From assembly GCA_018608045.1 (NCBI GenBank), contig JABBAI010000206.1, positions 29,029 to 71,268 of the forward strand: DNA of 42,240 nt, written 5' to 3'. Under the pieces are notes generated by a model, which was given only the letters and a program-made list of their open reading frames with translations, was not told the origin of the DNA and ran no database searches. Every line of letters begins with the position of its first letter. Position 1 is the stretch's first letter. Shown here one piece after another: positions 1 through 8,082 of this stretch. The position numbers and the translations under genes are program-made. This DNA comes from Octadecabacter sp. (GTDB lineage Bacteria > Pseudomonadota > Alphaproteobacteria > Rhodobacterales > Rhodobacteraceae).

Positions 1-261
1 GACATCCTGATCGGTAACAACGGCGATGTGATGTCGGGCGGAAGCGGTGCGGACAGGTTCGAAATTACCGACGGGGCCGTGTCTATCATGGACTATACTG
101 GCGACGATTTACTTGTGCTCAGCTATGAAGGCGACGCCCCCGTCCTAACCACCGAAGTAACGCAGGATGGCATGACGCTTTTGGCAAACGGCGAACCCGT
201 TGCATCATTGTTCGGCATCACCTCGTTTGATGTCACGACCGTCCAACTGGTCGCGGCTTAA
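1..261 (+). CDS. C-terminal end of an RTX-like calcium-binding protein (5' partial)
   Basis: The frame is open from base 1 to a TAA at 259-261, giving the last 86 residues of a longer protein. The visible part begins with DILIGNNGD and then GGSGADRF, which resembles the last degenerate unit of hemolysin-type calcium-binding (RTX) repeats (GGxGxDxxx). The rest is an acidic beta-rich tail ending in VQLVAA. Proteins of this type are normally secreted by type I systems using an uncleaved C-terminal signal; a small acidic tail of this kind fits, but the exporter is not in the window. The enzymatic or binding domain lies upstream and cannot be inferred. Confidence 0.6.
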   Translation, partial: DILIGNNGDVMSGGSGADRFEITDGAVSIMDYTGDDLLVLSYEGDAPVLTTEVTQDGMTLLANGEPVASLFGITSFDVTTVQLVAA

Positions 262-280
262 TCCACACCACCCGCAGGCT

Positions 281-310
281 TTGACATTTCCTTTGCGTTT
301 GCGGTGGAAT
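281..310 (+). promoter_or_regulatory. Likely sigma70 promoter of rpsO
   Basis: A perfect TTGACA (281-286) is followed after 18 bases by TGGAAT (305-310), four of six matches to TATAAT. It lies just after the RTX-like gene and about 115 bases upstream of rpsO, leaving a leader of roughly 100 bases. The -35 is convincing, the -10 less so; a TATAT at 316-320 is too far away to pair with it. Confidence 0.5.
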
Positions 311-423
311 CTTCCTATATGCGCGCATCGCCCTTGATTTTATCAGGGGGGGTCACCCTCCACGGGCCCTGCTGGACGACATCCCGGCTTGTGCCATTCA
401 CCCTTTTTAACAAGGAGACCCCG

Positions 424-693
424 ATGTCGATTACTGTTGAAGAAAAAACACGTCTGATGAAAGAATTCGCGACCAAAGAAGGCGACACAGGTTCGCCCGA
501 AGTTCAGGTTGCAATCCTTACATCCCGCATCACGACACTGACTGAGCACTTCAAGACCCACAAAAAAGACAACCACGGTCGCCGTGGCCTTTTGAAAATG
601 GTTGCTCTGCGTCGTAAGCTTCTCGATTACACCAAAGGCAAAGACGAGGCACGTTACCAAGACCTCATCAAGCGTTTGGGCATTCGCCGCTAA
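424..693 (+). CDS. rpsO: 30S ribosomal protein S15
   Basis: This 89-residue protein matches the usual length and sequence of S15, the small-subunit protein that binds the 16S rRNA central domain. The hallmark segments are visible: the [15 protein letters not shown] helix (residues 21-35), the [12 protein letters not shown] loop that contacts rRNA, and the C-terminal [12 protein letters not shown]. The ATG at 424 is chosen because AAGGAG lies at 412-417; an in-frame upstream ATG at 304 would add a non-homologous extension. S15 genes are often autoregulated through their mRNA leader, and the roughly 100-base GC-rich leader here leaves room for that. As in many bacteria pnp is nearby, but here an RNA methyltransferase gene sits between them. 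Confidence 0.97.
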   Translation: MSITVEEKTRLMKEFATKEGDTGSPEVQVAILTSRITTLTEHFKTHKKDNHGRRGLLKMVALRRKLLDYTKGKDEARYQDLIKRLGIRR

Positions 694-694
694 C

Positions 695-717
695 CCGGCA
701 ATTCGCAGAATTGGCGG
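695..717 (+). other. Stem-loop immediately after rpsO
   Basis: CAATTC-GCA-GAATTG (699-713) is a perfect 6-bp stem with a 3-base loop, extended by CCG/CGG after a G-G mismatch. It starts two bases after the rpsO stop codon and has no following T-run, so it is not an intrinsic terminator. It more likely protects or processes the 3' end of the rpsO mRNA; the real terminator lies about 80 bases downstream. Confidence 0.5.
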
Positions 718-792
718 AGCGCGCAGGCAGCGAATTTGTTCTTCAAAAAATCGCGATGTGCGCCCTGTTTCAAATTCTCTCAAAGACTTTTC

Positions 793-829
793 AAAACCGC
801 CCCAGCCACGCTTGGGCGGTTTTGTTTTT
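793..829 (+). terminator. Intrinsic terminator of rpsO
   Basis: A perfect 10-bp stem, AAAACCGCCC (793-802) with GGGCGGTTTT (814-823), an 11-base loop, then GTTTTT. It ends the rpsO transcript about 24 bases before the next gene, which therefore probably has its own promoter or relies on readthrough. Confidence 0.9.
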
Positions 830-852
830 ACTGACAAAGGCGTCACATCCCC

Positions 853-1950
853 ATGGATATTTTTCTCATCACCGCCCCCGGCCTTGAACAATCCCTAGCG
901 ACGGAAGCGCGCGAAAAAGGGTTCAAAGTTACGTCCGTGATTGCTGGCGGCGTGACATTGCGGGGCGAATGGCCACACGTTTGGCGCGCAAATCTTCAAC
1001 TGCGTGGTGCCAATCGGGTGCTGGCCCGCATTGCAGAATTTCGAGCGCTATATCTGTCGCAGCTTGAACTAAACACGCGCGAATTCAACTGGACAGCCAT
1101 CCTCCCCCAAGGCGCAGAAGTATCCGTCGAAGCGACCTGTGTTAAGTCAAAAATCTACCACGCTGGCGCCGCTAAGGAACGTGTTGAAAATGCGCTATCG
1201 GCACATGGGTATACCATCCCCGAATATGCCGCCGATGCGCAGTTCAGCATCCGCGTTCGGATCGATCATGACATCGTCACTGTTTCCCTCGATACCTCTG
1301 GCGACAGTTTGTATAAACGTGGCCACAAAGAAGCCGTCAACAAAGCGCCTATGCGCGAAACGATGGCATCCATGTTCCTGCGCGAGGCGGGATATACTGG
1401 CAAAGAACCACTGTATGACCCCATGTGCGGGTCCGGCACCTTTCCGATTGAAGCCGCCGAGATCGCGCGCCGATTTGATTCAGGCCGAGCGCGCCCCTTT
1501 ACGTTCCAAGCGCTACCCAACTATGACGCAGCTGCATTTGACGACATGCGCAGCCCAAATCGCCCCGCCGCTTTCAACACCTATGGCAGTGATCGTGACC
1601 AAGGCGCAGTCCACATGTCAGCCGCAAACGCCGAACGTGCAGAGGTAACGGACGTCGCCTCATTCAGTCTTGCCCAGATCAGTGACATTATCCCGCCATG
1701 CGACACCCCCGGTTTGATCATCGCCAATCCGCCCTACGGTGGACGCATCGGCAATAACAAACCCTTGTTCGGGCTTTATGCCGCGTTCGGGGGCCGCCTG
1801 AAGACCCATTTCAAAGGCTGGCGCGCCGCGATTGTCACGTCTGAACCAAGCCTCGCTAAGGCGACCGGCCTGCCGTTCAAACCAGCTGGCCCCGTCGTCG
1901 ATCATGGCGGCATCAAGATACGCCTTTATCAAACGGATGCCCTGCGCTGA
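853..1950 (+). CDS. THUMP-domain class I SAM-dependent RNA methyltransferase (RlmL/YpsC type)
   Basis: This 365-residue protein is a predicted rRNA guanine-N2 methyltransferase of the COG0116 family. An N-terminal ferredoxin-like/THUMP RNA-binding region (roughly residues 1-155) precedes a Rossmann methyltransferase domain. The SAM-binding motif I is DPMCGSGTFPIEAAE (from residue 189) and the catalytic NPPY motif is at residues 292-295, typical of amino-group methylation on nucleobases. It has the length of the monofunctional alphaproteobacterial form and lacks the second methyltransferase domain (RlmK) fused in E. coli RlmL, so 23S G2445 is the likely but unproven target. Start: ATG at 853, where similarity to the family N-terminus (MDIFLITAPGLE) begins. 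It lies between rpsO and pnp, consistent with a translation/RNA cluster. Confidence 0.9.
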   Translation: MDIFLITAPGLEQSLATEAREKGFKVTSVIAGGVTLRGEWPHVWRANLQLRGANRVLARIAEFRALYLSQLELNTREFNWTAILPQGAEVSVEATCVKSKIYHAGAAKERVENALSAHGYTIPEYAADAQFSIRVRIDHDIVTVSLDTSGDSLYKRGHKEAVNKAPMRETMASMFLREAGYTGKEPLYDPMCGSGTFPIEAAEIARRFDSGRARPFTFQALPNYDAAAFDDMRSPNRPAAFNTYGSDRDQGAVHMSAANAERAEVTDVASFSLAQISDIIPPCDTPGLIIANPPYGGRIGNNKPLFGLYAAFGGRLKTHFKGWRAAIVTSEPSLAKATGLPFKPAGPVVDHGGIKIRLYQTDALR

Positions 1951-2081
1951 GGCTGCGACAACACAAGGCTTCCCAAACGCATAAAACCTCTGTAAACGCG
2001 GCTTTATCTGAGATGTGACGCTAAGACCCCGGCGCACGCATAAGGACATGGGGTCGGTGGCAATGGGGCCACCAATGATAC

Positions 2082-2112
2082 GGGGGACTTGGGAACGCCC
2101 AAGCGCACCCCC
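2082..2112 (+). promoter_or_regulatory. Stem-loop in the pnp mRNA leader
   Basis: GGGGG (2082-2086) pairs with CCCCC (2108-2112), and inside it CTTGGG (2088-2093) pairs with CCCAAG (2098-2103) around the tetraloop AACG; an asymmetric internal loop (A versus CGCA) separates the two helices. It ends five bases before the AGGAA ribosome-binding site of pnp (2117-2121). In E. coli, RNase III cleavage of a pnp leader hairpin allows PNPase to repress its own message; this structure is in the right place for similar control, which is an inference. Confidence 0.55.
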
Positions 2113-2127
2113 AAATAGGAAACGATA

Positions 2128-4260
2128 ATGTTCAAAGAAGTTAAAAAATCCATTCAGTGGGGCGAAGAAACGCTGACACTGGAAACGGGTAAAGTTGCAC
2201 GTCAGGCTGACGGCACAGTGATCGCCACCTACGGCGAAACAACCGTTATGGCCAACGTCACGTTCGCCAAAAAGCAAAAGCCGGGTCAAGATTTCTTCCC
2301 GCTGACAGTTCACTATGGTGAAAAGTATTACGCCGCCGGTAAAGTACCAGGTGGTTTCTTTAAGCGCGAAGCGCGCCCAACAGAAAAAGAAACACTGACA
2401 AGCCGTCTGATCGACCGTCCGATCCGCCCGCTGTTCGTTGAGGGTTTCAAGAACGAAGTACTGGTTATCTGTACCGTTCTGTCCCACGACCTTGTCAACG
2501 ACCCAGACATGGTTGCGATGATTGCCGCATCCGCTGCGCTGACGATCTCTGGTGCACCATTCATGGGCCCAATCGCAGCTTGCCGCGTTGGTTTTGAAGA
2601 TGGCGATTATATCCTGAACCCTGAAATGGACGACATGCACAAGCTGCGTGAAAACCCAGAGCAGCGTTTGGACCTTGTTGTTGCAGGCACCAAAGACGCC
2701 GTGATGATGGTTGAATCCGAAGCCTATGAGCTGTCCGAGGACGAAATGCTCGGCGCGATCGAATTCGCCCACGCACAAATCCAGCCCGTCATCGACATGA
2801 TCATCGATCTGGCCGAAGACGCCGCGAAAGAGCCGTTTGATTTTCAAGCACCTGACTACTCCGATCTGTCGGCAGCGGTCAAAAAGGCTGGCGAAAAGCA
2901 GATGCGCGCAGCCTTTGCGATCCAAGACAAGCAAGAACGCACCACGGCCGTCACCGACGCCCGCGCTGTGATCAAAGAAGCATTGTCCGAAGATCAGCTT
3001 GCTGATGCGAACCTCGGGTCCGCGATGAAGGGCCTCGAGGCCTCAATTTTGCGCGGCGACGTTGTGAAAACTGGTAAGCGTATCGATGGTCGTAAGACTG
3101 ACGAAATCCGCGACATCGTATCCGAGACTGGCATCCTGCCACGGACCCACGGTTCTGCCTTGTTCACACGCGGCGAAACCCAAGGTTTGGTTGTGACCAC
3201 ATTGGGCACCGGCGACGACGAGCAGATGATCGACAGCCTGTCAGGCATGTATAAGTCGAACTTTCTGCTGCACTATAACTTCCCTCCCTACTCGGTTGGT
3301 GAAGTCGGTCGCTTCGGTCCTCCAGGACGTCGTGAAATCGGCCACGGTAAGCTCGCTTGGCGCGCGCTTCAGGCGGTTCTGCCAGCGGCAACTGATTTCC
3401 CGTACACCGTTCGCGTTGTATCCGAGATCACTGAATCCAACGGCTCGTCCTCAATGGCGTCCGTTTGTGGTGGTTCCTTGTCCATGATGGATGCGGGTGT
3501 TCCGCTGAAATCCGCGGTTGCGGGTGTGGCTATGGGTCTGATCATGGAAGACAGCGGCGACTACGCCATCCTGTCCGACATCTTGGGTGACGAAGACCAC
3601 CTCGGCGATATGGACTTCAAGGTTGCTGGTACCGAAAACGGCATCACATCCTTGCAGATGGACATCAAGATCGCAGGCATCACGCCCGCCATCATGAAAG
3701 AAGCCATGGCGCAGGCCAAAGAAGGCCGGATGCATATCTTGGGTGAGATGAACAAAGCGCTCTCGGGTGCTTCTGAATTCTCCGAGCATGCTCCACGTAT
3801 CGAAACCATGCAGGTCCCAACGGATAAAATCCGCGAAGTGATCGGTTCTGGCGGTAAAGTTATCCGCGAGATCGTCGAAGTGTCCGGCGCCAAGGTCGAC
3901 ATCAACGACGAAGGCATCATCAAGATCGCGTCGCCAAACGGTGAAGCCATCAAGAAAGCCTACGACATGATCTGGTCCATCGTGGCTGAGCCTGAAGAAG
4001 GCATGGTTTACACCGGTACAGTCGTCAAAATCGTCGACTTCGGTGCATTCGTGAACTTCTTCGGTAAGAAAGACGGCCTCGTGCACGTCAGCCAGATCGA
4101 AAACAAGCGCCTGAACCACCCATCAGACGTTCTGAAAGAAGGCCAAGAAGTGAAAGTTAAGCTTTTGGGCTTCGATGATCGTGGCAAGGTTCGCCTGTCC
4201 ATGAAGGTCGTCGATCAGACAACTGGTGAAGAAATCAAGGAAAAAGCTAAAGAAGACTAA
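2128..4260 (+). CDS. pnp: Polyribonucleotide nucleotidyltransferase (PNPase)
   Basis: A 710-residue exoribonuclease that degrades RNA 3'-to-5' by phosphorolysis and can act in the degradosome. The full family architecture is present: RNase PH domain 1 (about 1-215), the alpha-helical linker, RNase PH domain 2 (about 310-545) with the catalytic region [16 protein letters not shown], a KH domain (about 555-615, with [12 protein letters not shown]) and an S1 domain (about 620-690, [13 protein letters not shown]). Length is normal and no key residue is missing. The ATG at 2128 follows AGGAA with good spacing. Its leader hairpin suggests autoregulation, and it is closed by a strong terminator. Codon use is that of a highly expressed gene. 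Confidence 0.98.
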   Translation: MFKEVKKSIQWGEETLTLETGKVARQADGTVIATYGETTVMANVTFAKKQKPGQDFFPLTVHYGEKYYAAGKVPGGFFKREARPTEKETLTSRLIDRPIRPLFVEGFKNEVLVICTVLSHDLVNDPDMVAMIAASAALTISGAPFMGPIAACRVGFEDGDYILNPEMDDMHKLRENPEQRLDLVVAGTKDAVMMVESEAYELSEDEMLGAIEFAHAQIQPVIDMIIDLAEDAAKEPFDFQAPDYSDLSAAVKKAGEKQMRAAFAIQDKQERTTAVTDARAVIKEALSEDQLADANLGSAMKGLEASILRGDVVKTGKRIDGRKTDEIRDIVSETGILPRTHGSALFTRGETQGLVVTTLGTGDDEQMIDSLSGMYKSNFLLHYNFPPYSVGEVGRFGPPGRREIGHGKLAWRALQAVLPAATDFPYTVRVVSEITESNGSSSMASVCGGSLSMMDAGVPLKSAVAGVAMGLIMEDSGDYAILSDILGDEDHLGDMDFKVAGTENGITSLQMDIKIAGITPAIMKEAMAQAKEGRMHILGEMNKALSGASEFSEHAPRIETMQVPTDKIREVIGSGGKVIREIVEVSGAKVDINDEGIIKIASPNGEAIKKAYDMIWSIVAEPEEGMVYTGTVVKIVDFGAFVNFFGKKDGLVHVSQIENKRLNHPSDVLKEGQEVKVKLLGFDDRGKVRLSMKVVDQTTGEEIKEKAKED

Positions 4261-4276
4261 GGTCTTTTGACTTCAA

Positions 4277-4310
4277 AAAAGGGCTCCGATGGCAACGTCG
4301 GGGCCCTTTT
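4277..4310 (+). terminator. Intrinsic terminator of pnp
   Basis: A 13-bp stem, AAAAGGGCTCCGA (4277-4289) with TCGGGGCCCTTTT (4298-4310), has a single T-G wobble and an 8-base loop, and the T-run is built into the stem. It starts 17 bases after the pnp stop. Confidence 0.9.
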
Positions 4311-4418
4311 GCGTTCAAGATAGAAAAGCCCTGACCACTTCGTGATGGGCAAAACCTTGCTCATTAGACCCAATGCAGTGCATCTATTGCGTAATAGCTG
4401 TTTTTCTGGGGACTTATT

Positions 4419-4973
4419 ATGATTACGCGCCGCCATTTTCTGAACACCGCAGCCGCCACCGTCGGCGTTGCTGCAACATCTGCAAACGCCCAAGGCTACC
4501 TTGTGCCCGAAGGCAACTTGCCCCGCGTTGTGCGCATTGACCGCGATTACGCCCCCGGTGAAGTCCACGTCGAACCCGGCAACTTCAAATTGTACTGGAT
4601 GCTTGGCCCAGGTCTGGCACTGCAATACGCCGTCGGCATTGGCCGTGCGGGTTTGTACGAATCCGGTGATTTCATGATTCAGGTCAAGAAAGAATGGCCC
4701 AGCTGGACCCCGACACCTGACATGATCGAACGCAGCCCAGAATCCTATGCGAGATACGCAGATGGAATGGACGGCGGCATTAACAACCCGCTTGGCGCGC
4801 GCGCCCTCTACTTGTTCAAAGGCAACCGTGACACGTTCTTGCGCATTCACGGAACGAATGCGCCCCGCACCATCGGCAGCGCTGTGTCCAACGGCTGTGT
4901 ACGTCTGGTGAACAGCCATATCTCAGATCTGTACAACCGCGTGCCGGTGAACACGCGCGCCGTTCTGCACTAG
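4419..4973 (+). CDS. Tat-exported L,D-transpeptidase (YkuD/ErfK family)
   Basis: A 184-residue predicted periplasmic enzyme that forms or edits 3-3 peptidoglycan cross-links or attaches proteins to peptidoglycan. The N-terminus MITRRHFLNTAAA has twin arginines followed by an alanine-rich stretch ending near SANA-QG (residues 22-26), a Tat-like signal peptide. The YkuD catalytic signature is intact: His144 in HGTN and Cys160 in SNGCVRL. The single catalytic domain with no LysM or other wall-binding domain is typical of short alphaproteobacterial members. Start ATG at 4419 follows CTGGGGAC. It stands alone between two terminators, so it is probably monocistronic. Confidence 0.9.
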   Translation: MITRRHFLNTAAATVGVAATSANAQGYLVPEGNLPRVVRIDRDYAPGEVHVEPGNFKLYWMLGPGLALQYAVGIGRAGLYESGDFMIQVKKEWPSWTPTPDMIERSPESYARYADGMDGGINNPLGARALYLFKGNRDTFLRIHGTNAPRTIGSAVSNGCVRLVNSHISDLYNRVPVNTRAVLH

Positions 4974-4995
4974 GCCACACACATGTGATCGTTTC

Positions 4996-5027
4996 AAAAG
5001 GCCCCTCGCGCACCGACGGGGCCTTTT
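4996..5027 (+). terminator. Intrinsic terminator of the L,D-transpeptidase gene
   Basis: AAAAGGCCCC (4996-5005) pairs perfectly with GGGGCCTTTT (5018-5027) around a 12-base loop. It starts about 23 bases after the stop codon. Confidence 0.88.
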
Positions 5028-5080
5028 GTACCTTTCCCCCGATTTTACGCACAGACGTTAGTCTCATAGTGGTTCCATAG

Positions 5081-5095
5081 GTCCAAATATTGGAC
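5081..5095 (+). promoter_or_regulatory. Perfect dyad upstream of the aquaporin gene (operator candidate)
   Basis: GTCCAAATATTGGAC is a 6-bp perfect inverted repeat with a 3-base spacer. It lies between the preceding terminator and the ribosome-binding site of the aquaporin gene, 20 bases upstream of the proposed start. A binding site for a dimeric regulator is plausible; no regulator gene is adjacent. Confidence 0.35.
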
Positions 5096-5115
5096 GAACT
5101 GGGAAAGGGAACAAT

Positions 5116-5805
5116 ATAAAAAAACCATTGGCTGAATTCATCGGCTCATTTACGCTTGTCTTGCTGGGGTGCGGCGCGGCTGTCATCGCTGGCGCTGACG
5201 GCACCACAGGTAAAGGACTTTCTGGCATTAGCTTCGCCTTCGGCCTCGCGCTGATCGGCATGGCCTACGGCATCGGCCCCGTTTCGGGCTGCCACATCAA
5301 CCCCGCTGTGTCCTTGGGTGCGGTTGCTGCTGGTGGCATGACAATTGCCGAAGCAATCCCGTACATGATCGCACAGGTCGTAGGCGCTATTGCTGGTGCA
5401 TTGGTTCTGTACGTCATCGCATCAGGCTCCGCCGGGTATGAAGGCAGAATGGGTGAAAACGGCTGGGGCACCGGTTACCTCGGTGAATACAACATGGCGT
5501 CCGCCTTTGTATTCGAAGTCGTCGCCACGTTCTTGTTCATGGTTGTAATCCTTGGCGCCACAGGCAAAGGCGCTCCAGCCGCGATGGCGGGCCTCGCGAT
5601 TGGTTTGGCGCTGGTGGTCATCCACCTTGTTGGCATCAAAATCACCGGCGTATCTGTGAACCCTGCACGTTCTATTGGACCAGCCCTGTTCGCAGGCGGT
5701 AGTGCCTTGGGCCAATTGTGGCTGTTCATCGTGGCACCGATCATCGGCGCGGTTGCAGCTGGTCTGTTGTTCAAGACAGGCATGCTTGACGCAGACGAAG
5801 CCTAA
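5116..5805 (+). CDS. Aquaporin (MIP family channel), probable AUA start
   Basis: A six-helix inner-membrane channel for water and possibly small solutes. Both half-helix signatures are present: HINPAVSLG (Asn62) and VNPARSIGPALF (Asn182), numbered from the start proposed here. The length (229 residues) and alternation of hydrophobic segments suit the AqpZ branch. The start is unusual. No ATG or GTG lies in frame between the upstream stop at 5059 and the conserved region. The TTG at 5128 would cut the conserved N-terminus and lies 17 bases from the only good ribosome-binding site (AAAGGGA, 5104-5110). An ATA at 5116 sits 5 bases from that site and yields MKKPLAEFIGSF, the family-like N-terminus. 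Either AUA initiates translation or an ATG was changed to ATA. If neither is accepted, the fallback start is 5128. Confidence 0.85.
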   Translation: MKKPLAEFIGSFTLVLLGCGAAVIAGADGTTGKGLSGISFAFGLALIGMAYGIGPVSGCHINPAVSLGAVAAGGMTIAEAIPYMIAQVVGAIAGALVLYVIASGSAGYEGRMGENGWGTGYLGEYNMASAFVFEVVATFLFMVVILGATGKGAPAAMAGLAIGLALVVIHLVGIKITGVSVNPARSIGPALFAGGSALGQLWLFIVAPIIGAVAAGLLFKTGMLDADEA

Positions 5806-5837
5806 TCCGGGCGCTAACGCTCGGGCCCCTAAAACGC

Positions 5838-5867
5838 AAAAGGCCCCGCATGTCTGCGGGGCCTTTT
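5838..5867. terminator. Bidirectional terminator between aquaporin and peroxiredoxin genes
   Basis: AAAAGGCCCCGCA (5838-5850) pairs perfectly over 13 bp with TGCGGGGCCTTTT (5855-5867) around the tetraloop TGTC. T-runs are present on both strands and the two flanking genes converge on it, so it can end both transcripts. Confidence 0.92.
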
Positions 5868-5883
5868 CACGTCTATCGGTGAT

Positions 5884-6537
5884 TTACTTTGGCAGTTTTG
5901 CCATCCGCAAATACGGCAACTTAGTTTCAATCGATCCGTATTTCGCAATCGCATTAGCATCGGACACGGCGACAGGAACCACCACGTCTTGCCCGACTTC
6001 CCAGTTCGCAGGTGTTGCAACGTTTTCACGCGCCGCCGTCTGCAACCCGTCCAACGCACGCAGAACTTCGGCAAAGTTACGGCCGACATTCATCGGATAG
6101 GTCATCGACAGCTTCAACTGCTTATCAGGCCCGATGATAAAGACGGACCGCACAGTCGCGGAATGTGCAGGTGTGCGCCCGTCAGGCATATACGCCTCGG
6201 CCGGGAGCATATCGAACGCCTTGGCCATCGCCAAATCTGAATCAGCAACGATCGGGAAACCAGCGGGCGCACCGCCAACAGCCTCAATGTCGGCTTTCCA
6301 TTTCTTGTGGTCTTCAACACCATCAATGGAAATGCCCAACACCTTTGTGCCGCGCGCGGCCCATTCATCCGCAAGCTGTGCGACTGCACCAAATTCAGTC
6401 GTGCAGACCGGCGTGAAATCTTTGGGATGGCTGAATAAAATCGCCCAAGCCTCGCCCACAAAATCATGCAAGCTGATCGTGCCTTGGTCCGTTTCAACAG
6501 TCATATCGGGGATCGTGTCGTTGATGCGCAAGCCCAT
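5884..6537 (-). CDS. 1-Cys peroxiredoxin (Prx6-type)
   Basis: A 217-residue thiol peroxidase that reduces hydrogen peroxide and organic hydroperoxides in the cytoplasm. The peroxidatic Cys45 lies in HPKDFTPVCTTEFG, and no other cysteine occurs in the protein, so it is a true 1-Cys enzyme that needs an external reductant. The C-terminal 1-cysPrx domain is intact, and length matches Prx6 proteins. The ATG at 6537 is chosen because AAGGAG lies just upstream on the minus strand; the frame extends further but into the divergent promoter region. It is divergent from the aldehyde dehydrogenase gene with 91 bases between them. Confidence 0.93.
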   Translation of the reverse strand: MGLRINDTIPDMTVETDQGTISLHDFVGEAWAILFSHPKDFTPVCTTEFGAVAQLADEWAARGTKVLGISIDGVEDHKKWKADIEAVGGAPAGFPIVADSDLAMAKAFDMLPAEAYMPDGRTPAHSATVRSVFIIGPDKQLKLSMTYPMNVGRNFAEVLRALDGLQTAARENVATPANWEVGQDVVVPVAVSDANAIAKYGSIETKLPYLRMAKLPK

Positions 6538-6555
6538 GTCGGTGCTCCTTCTTGT

Positions 6556-6585
6556 ATGCAACTGCCAAACGTATATGTCTTGCAT
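6556..6585. promoter_or_regulatory. ATGCAA/TTGCAT dyad between divergent genes
   Basis: ATGCAA (6556-6561) and TTGCAT (6580-6585) form a perfect 6+6 inverted repeat with an 18-base spacer, in the 91-base gap between the peroxiredoxin and aldehyde dehydrogenase starts. It may be a shared operator; chance is also possible for so short a repeat. Confidence 0.25.
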
Positions 6586-6628
6586 CAACACAGTTCCACC
6601 GTGGACCACAGCAATAAGGACGCATCCC

Positions 6629-8050
6629 ATGCTCGAGAAACGCGATTTTTATATCAACGGCCAATGGGTCGCCCCGGCAAAAGCAAACGATTACAATGTG
6701 ATCGACCCATCTACGGAAGAAGTCTGCGCTGTCATTTCCCTTGGCGATCAAGCCGATACAGACGCCGCGGTCGCAGCCGCCAAGGCCGCATTTCCCGATT
6801 GGGCCTACGTGGACAAGTCCGAAAAGATGGCCTTGCTGAAAAAATTGCTTGAGGTCTACAACGACCGCGCAGAAGAAATGGCACAAGCGATGTCCATGGA
6901 AATGGGCGCTCCGATTGATATGTCACGCGCCAATCAGGTCGGCGCCGGATCATGGCACCTTGAGGGGTTCATGAAAGCGTTTGAAACGTTTGAGTTTGAG
7001 CGCGATTTCAACGCGACAGAAAAAACTTTACTTGAACCTATCGGTGTCACAGCCCTCATCACGCCATGGAACTGGCCGATGAACCAGATCGTTCTCAAGG
7101 CCGTTCCCGCGATTGCGGTTGGCTGTGCCACGATCTTGAAACCATCCGAGATTGCGCCGCTATCCGGTCTTCTGTTCGCAGAATTCATGCACGAAGCGGG
7201 CTTCCCTGCTGGCGTGTTCAACATGTTGAACGGTGATGGCGTTGGTGTTGGGTCACAGCTTTCGGCACACGAAGACGTCGACATGATCAGCTTCACGGGA
7301 TCATCACGCGCGGGCAAACTCATTTCCAAATCCGCCGCAGATACGCTGAAGCGCGTGTCGCTTGAGCTTGGTGGTAAAGGGGCGAACATCATCTTTAAGG
7401 ATGCCGGCGCTAAAGGCGTGGAATACGGCGCGTCCCGCTGTTTCCGCAACTCGGGCCAGTCCTGCAACGCGCCAACGCGTATGTTGGTTGAAAGCAGCTT
7501 TTATGACGAAGCTGTTGAGATAGCGACGCGTATGGCGAACGAAACCAAGGTTGGCCCAGCATCTGAGGAAGGCCAGCACATCGGCCCCGTCGTGTCTGAG
7601 GCGCAGTTCGACAAAATCCAAGGGTTGATCGAAGTCGGTATTGGCGAAGGTCGCCTGACTGCTGGCGGCCTCGGTCGTCCTGATGGTCTGAACCGTGGCT
7701 TCTACGTTAGACCAACGGTCATCGCAGACGTCACCAACGACATGCGCATCGCACAAGAGGAGGTCTTTGGCCCCGTTTTGTCGATCCTCAAGTTCGATAC
7801 AATAGAAGAAGCGATCGAAATTGCGAACGACACGCCCTACGGCCTGACCAACTACATCCAGACACTGGATGACGAAAAACGCCGCCACGTAGCGCGGCGC
7901 GTGCGCTCTGGCATGGTGGAAACCAATGGCAAAGGTTTTGCACAGGGTTCACCGTTCGGTGGTTACAAGCAGTCTGGCAACGGACGCGAAGGCGGCATCT
8001 ACGGGCTTGAGGAATTCCTCGAGGTCAAAGCCGTATCTGGCTGGAACTAG
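6629..8050 (+). CDS. NAD(P)-dependent aldehyde dehydrogenase
   Basis: A 473-residue enzyme that oxidises an aldehyde to the acid with NAD(P). The family signatures are clear: catalytic Glu246 in LELGGKGAN, the nucleophile Cys279 in NSGQSCNAPTRM, TPWNWP (cofactor region) and EEVFGPVLSI. Length is normal for the ALDH superfamily. The substrate cannot be read from the sequence; it is not clearly a betaine-aldehyde dehydrogenase. The ATG at 6629 follows AAGGA and begins the family-like N-terminus (FYINGQWVAP). The open frame extends about 500 bases upstream across the opposing peroxiredoxin gene, an antisense artefact. The kinase-like gene follows 32 bases downstream and may be cotranscribed. Confidence 0.93.
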   Translation: MLEKRDFYINGQWVAPAKANDYNVIDPSTEEVCAVISLGDQADTDAAVAAAKAAFPDWAYVDKSEKMALLKKLLEVYNDRAEEMAQAMSMEMGAPIDMSRANQVGAGSWHLEGFMKAFETFEFERDFNATEKTLLEPIGVTALITPWNWPMNQIVLKAVPAIAVGCATILKPSEIAPLSGLLFAEFMHEAGFPAGVFNMLNGDGVGVGSQLSAHEDVDMISFTGSSRAGKLISKSAADTLKRVSLELGGKGANIIFKDAGAKGVEYGASRCFRNSGQSCNAPTRMLVESSFYDEAVEIATRMANETKVGPASEEGQHIGPVVSEAQFDKIQGLIEVGIGEGRLTAGGLGRPDGLNRGFYVRPTVIADVTNDMRIAQEEVFGPVLSILKFDTIEEAIEIANDTPYGLTNYIQTLDDEKRRHVARRVRSGMVETNGKGFAQGSPFGGYKQSGNGREGGIYGLEEFLEVKAVSGWN

Positions 8051-8082
8051 ACACCACACGGTCGCGCGGATAGGAACACGTC

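Noticed and set aside
1660-2934. Long minus-strand open frame (424 codons) opposite the methyltransferase and pnp
   Set aside because: It is antisense to two certain genes and its translation is low-complexity with no domain; codon bias of pnp leaves the antisense frame open.
3451-4119. Minus-strand open frame (222 codons) opposite pnp
   Set aside because: Shadow of a well-conserved gene; composition (many Asp, His, Val) is typical of the complement of pnp.
6134-6628. Upstream extension of the aldehyde dehydrogenase frame
   Set aside because: It runs antisense through the peroxiredoxin gene; the ribosome-binding site and family N-terminus start at 6629.
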